From: Azohydromonas lata NBRC 102462
Lineage (GTDB): Bacteria > Pseudomonadota > Gammaproteobacteria > Burkholderiales > Burkholderiaceae_C
Length of the DNA stretch: 5,768 nucleotides
Direction of reading: 5' to 3'
Assembly (NCBI GenBank): GCA_945878385.1
Contig: CAMCTE010000175.1
Location: 1-5,768, forward strand
A program made the position numbers and the translations under genes. The notes beneath the pieces are model-generated. The model worked only from the letters and a program-made list of their open reading frames with translations. It was not told the origin of the DNA and did not search any database. Of the stretch, positions 5,368 to 5,768 are shown piece after piece (positions within the stretch are counted from its first letter, which is position 1; the number at the start of each line of letters is the position of its first letter).

Positions 5368-5550
5368 GTGATCATCCAGGGGTGTTGCGGCGTGGAACTG
5401 CCCTACGCCTTCACCACGGTGGATCAATTGGTGGAAGATTTCATTGCGATCGGCGGCGTGACGGCAACAGGGCCACTCACTCACGGCGCACCGGCATTTT
5501 TCTTCCCAACAGCACAACACCCATCACGGCGGCTGCGAACAGCACCGTGA
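5368..5550 (+). CDS. Possible small ORF or gene remnant next to the tRNA
   Basis: An open frame of 60 codons begins with GTG just after an in-frame TGA (5362-5364) and ends at TGA 5548-5550. It would read VIIQGCCGVELPYAFTTVD and then QLVEDFIAIGG. Over the 36 codons before the EamA overlap, I count G or C at about 22, 16 and 26 of the first, second and third positions. That order (third > first > second) is typical of real coding sequence in this genome type. Beyond 5477 the frame runs antisense to the EamA gene and its bias is lost, so the coding signal may end there. There is no ribosome site before the GTG, and I recognise no family. It could be a small gene, or the surviving piece of a gene cut off by rearrangement at the tRNA. 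Confidence 0.3.
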   Translation: MIIQGCCGVELPYAFTTVDQLVEDFIAIGGVTATGPLTHGAPAFFFPTAQHPSRRLRTAP

Positions 5551-5768
5551 CCGCGTCCAGGTGCTCGCCCAGGATGGGAACCGAAAACAAGATGCCCAAA
5601 AAGGGTTGCAGCAGTTGAACCTGGCTCACGCGTACCGCACCGCCCAGCGCCAGGCCGCGGTACCAAGCAAAGAAGCCCAGCCACATCGAGAAGACCGTCA
5701 CATAGGCGAAGCCCATCCAGGCCGAGGTGCTCGCTGATTGTTGCGGCCACAGCAGCACGGTGGCCGGA
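5477..5768 (-). CDS. EamA/DMT-family transporter, C-terminal part (partial)
   Basis: The C-terminal 96 residues of a multi-pass inner-membrane transporter of the drug/metabolite transporter superfamily; the N-terminal part lies beyond the window's right edge. Three hydrophobic helices are visible: GFAYVTVFSMWLGFFAWYRG, VQLLQPFLGILFSVPIL and AVTVLFAAAVMGVVLLG. They correspond to the last helices of the second EamA repeat. Family hallmarks include the FFAWYRGLAL segment, the QLLQPFLGILF helix with Gln and Pro, and the ILGEHLD loop before the final helix, ending in the basic tail GRKMPVRRE. The frame is open to the window edge (preceding residues P-A-T), so no start is assigned. Substrates of this family include amino acids, nucleosides and other metabolites, and the one used here cannot be predicted. 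Confidence 0.93.
   Translation of the reverse strand, partial: PATVLLWPQQSASTSAWMGFAYVTVFSMWLGFFAWYRGLALGGAVRVSQVQLLQPFLGILFSVPILGEHLDAVTVLFAAAVMGVVLLGRKMPVRRE

Noticed and set aside
5237..5476. tRNA-Arg 3' end as an attachment site of an integrated element
   Set aside because: No integrase gene, no direct repeat of the tRNA end and no phage-like genes are visible in the window.
1..5768. CRISPR arrays, insertion sequences or toxin-antitoxin genes
   Set aside because: No regularly spaced repeats, terminal inverted repeats with transposase, or small paired genes of this kind were seen.

Overview
The window looks like ordinary chromosomal core DNA from a high-GC betaproteobacterium, most likely Burkholderiales/Comamonadaceae. 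That placement is an inference. It rests on the strong G/C bias at third codon positions, the short promoter-to-ATG distances, and the gene types seen (PurU, a YheT-type hydrolase, a cytochrome c5-like protein with a His-rich tail, and an ECF sigma/RskA pair). I see no transposase, phage gene, CRISPR array or rRNA.

Layout. At the left edge there may be the tail of a rightward gene (2-67), overlapping the end of a leftward anti-sigma gene. The leftward pair at 44-1379 is an ECF sigma factor followed 4 bases later by its RskA-type membrane anti-sigma factor; they are probably co-transcribed. A 45-bp gap separates this pair from a divergent rightward block: purU (formyltetrahydrofolate deformylase, 1425-2324), an NTF2/SnoaL-like protein (2362-2811), a YheT-family alpha/beta hydrolase (2897-3877) and a Trp-rich protein of unknown function (3911-4459). 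A strong bidirectional hairpin terminator (4447-4469) closes this block and faces the convergent gene for a membrane-anchored cytochrome c5-like protein (4512-5060, leftward). The cytochrome promoter and a tRNA-Arg(CCG) gene (5237-5312) diverge around a 14-bp perfect palindrome. The right end holds a possible small ORF or gene remnant (5368-5550) and the C-terminal part of a leftward EamA/DMT transporter that runs off the window.

How the genes relate. Only the sigma/anti-sigma pair is a clear functional unit: signal sensing at the inner membrane releases the sigma factor to redirect transcription. PurU belongs to one-carbon and purine metabolism, and the cytochrome to respiratory electron transfer. 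The three rightward genes after purU share direction but have no obvious common pathway. I found no convincing undescribed multi-gene system. The items most worth a second look are the apparent leaderless start of purU, the stop codon placed in the loop of the terminator hairpin, the palindrome over the cytochrome promoter, the unexplained ORF next to the tRNA, and the uncharacterised Trp-rich protein.
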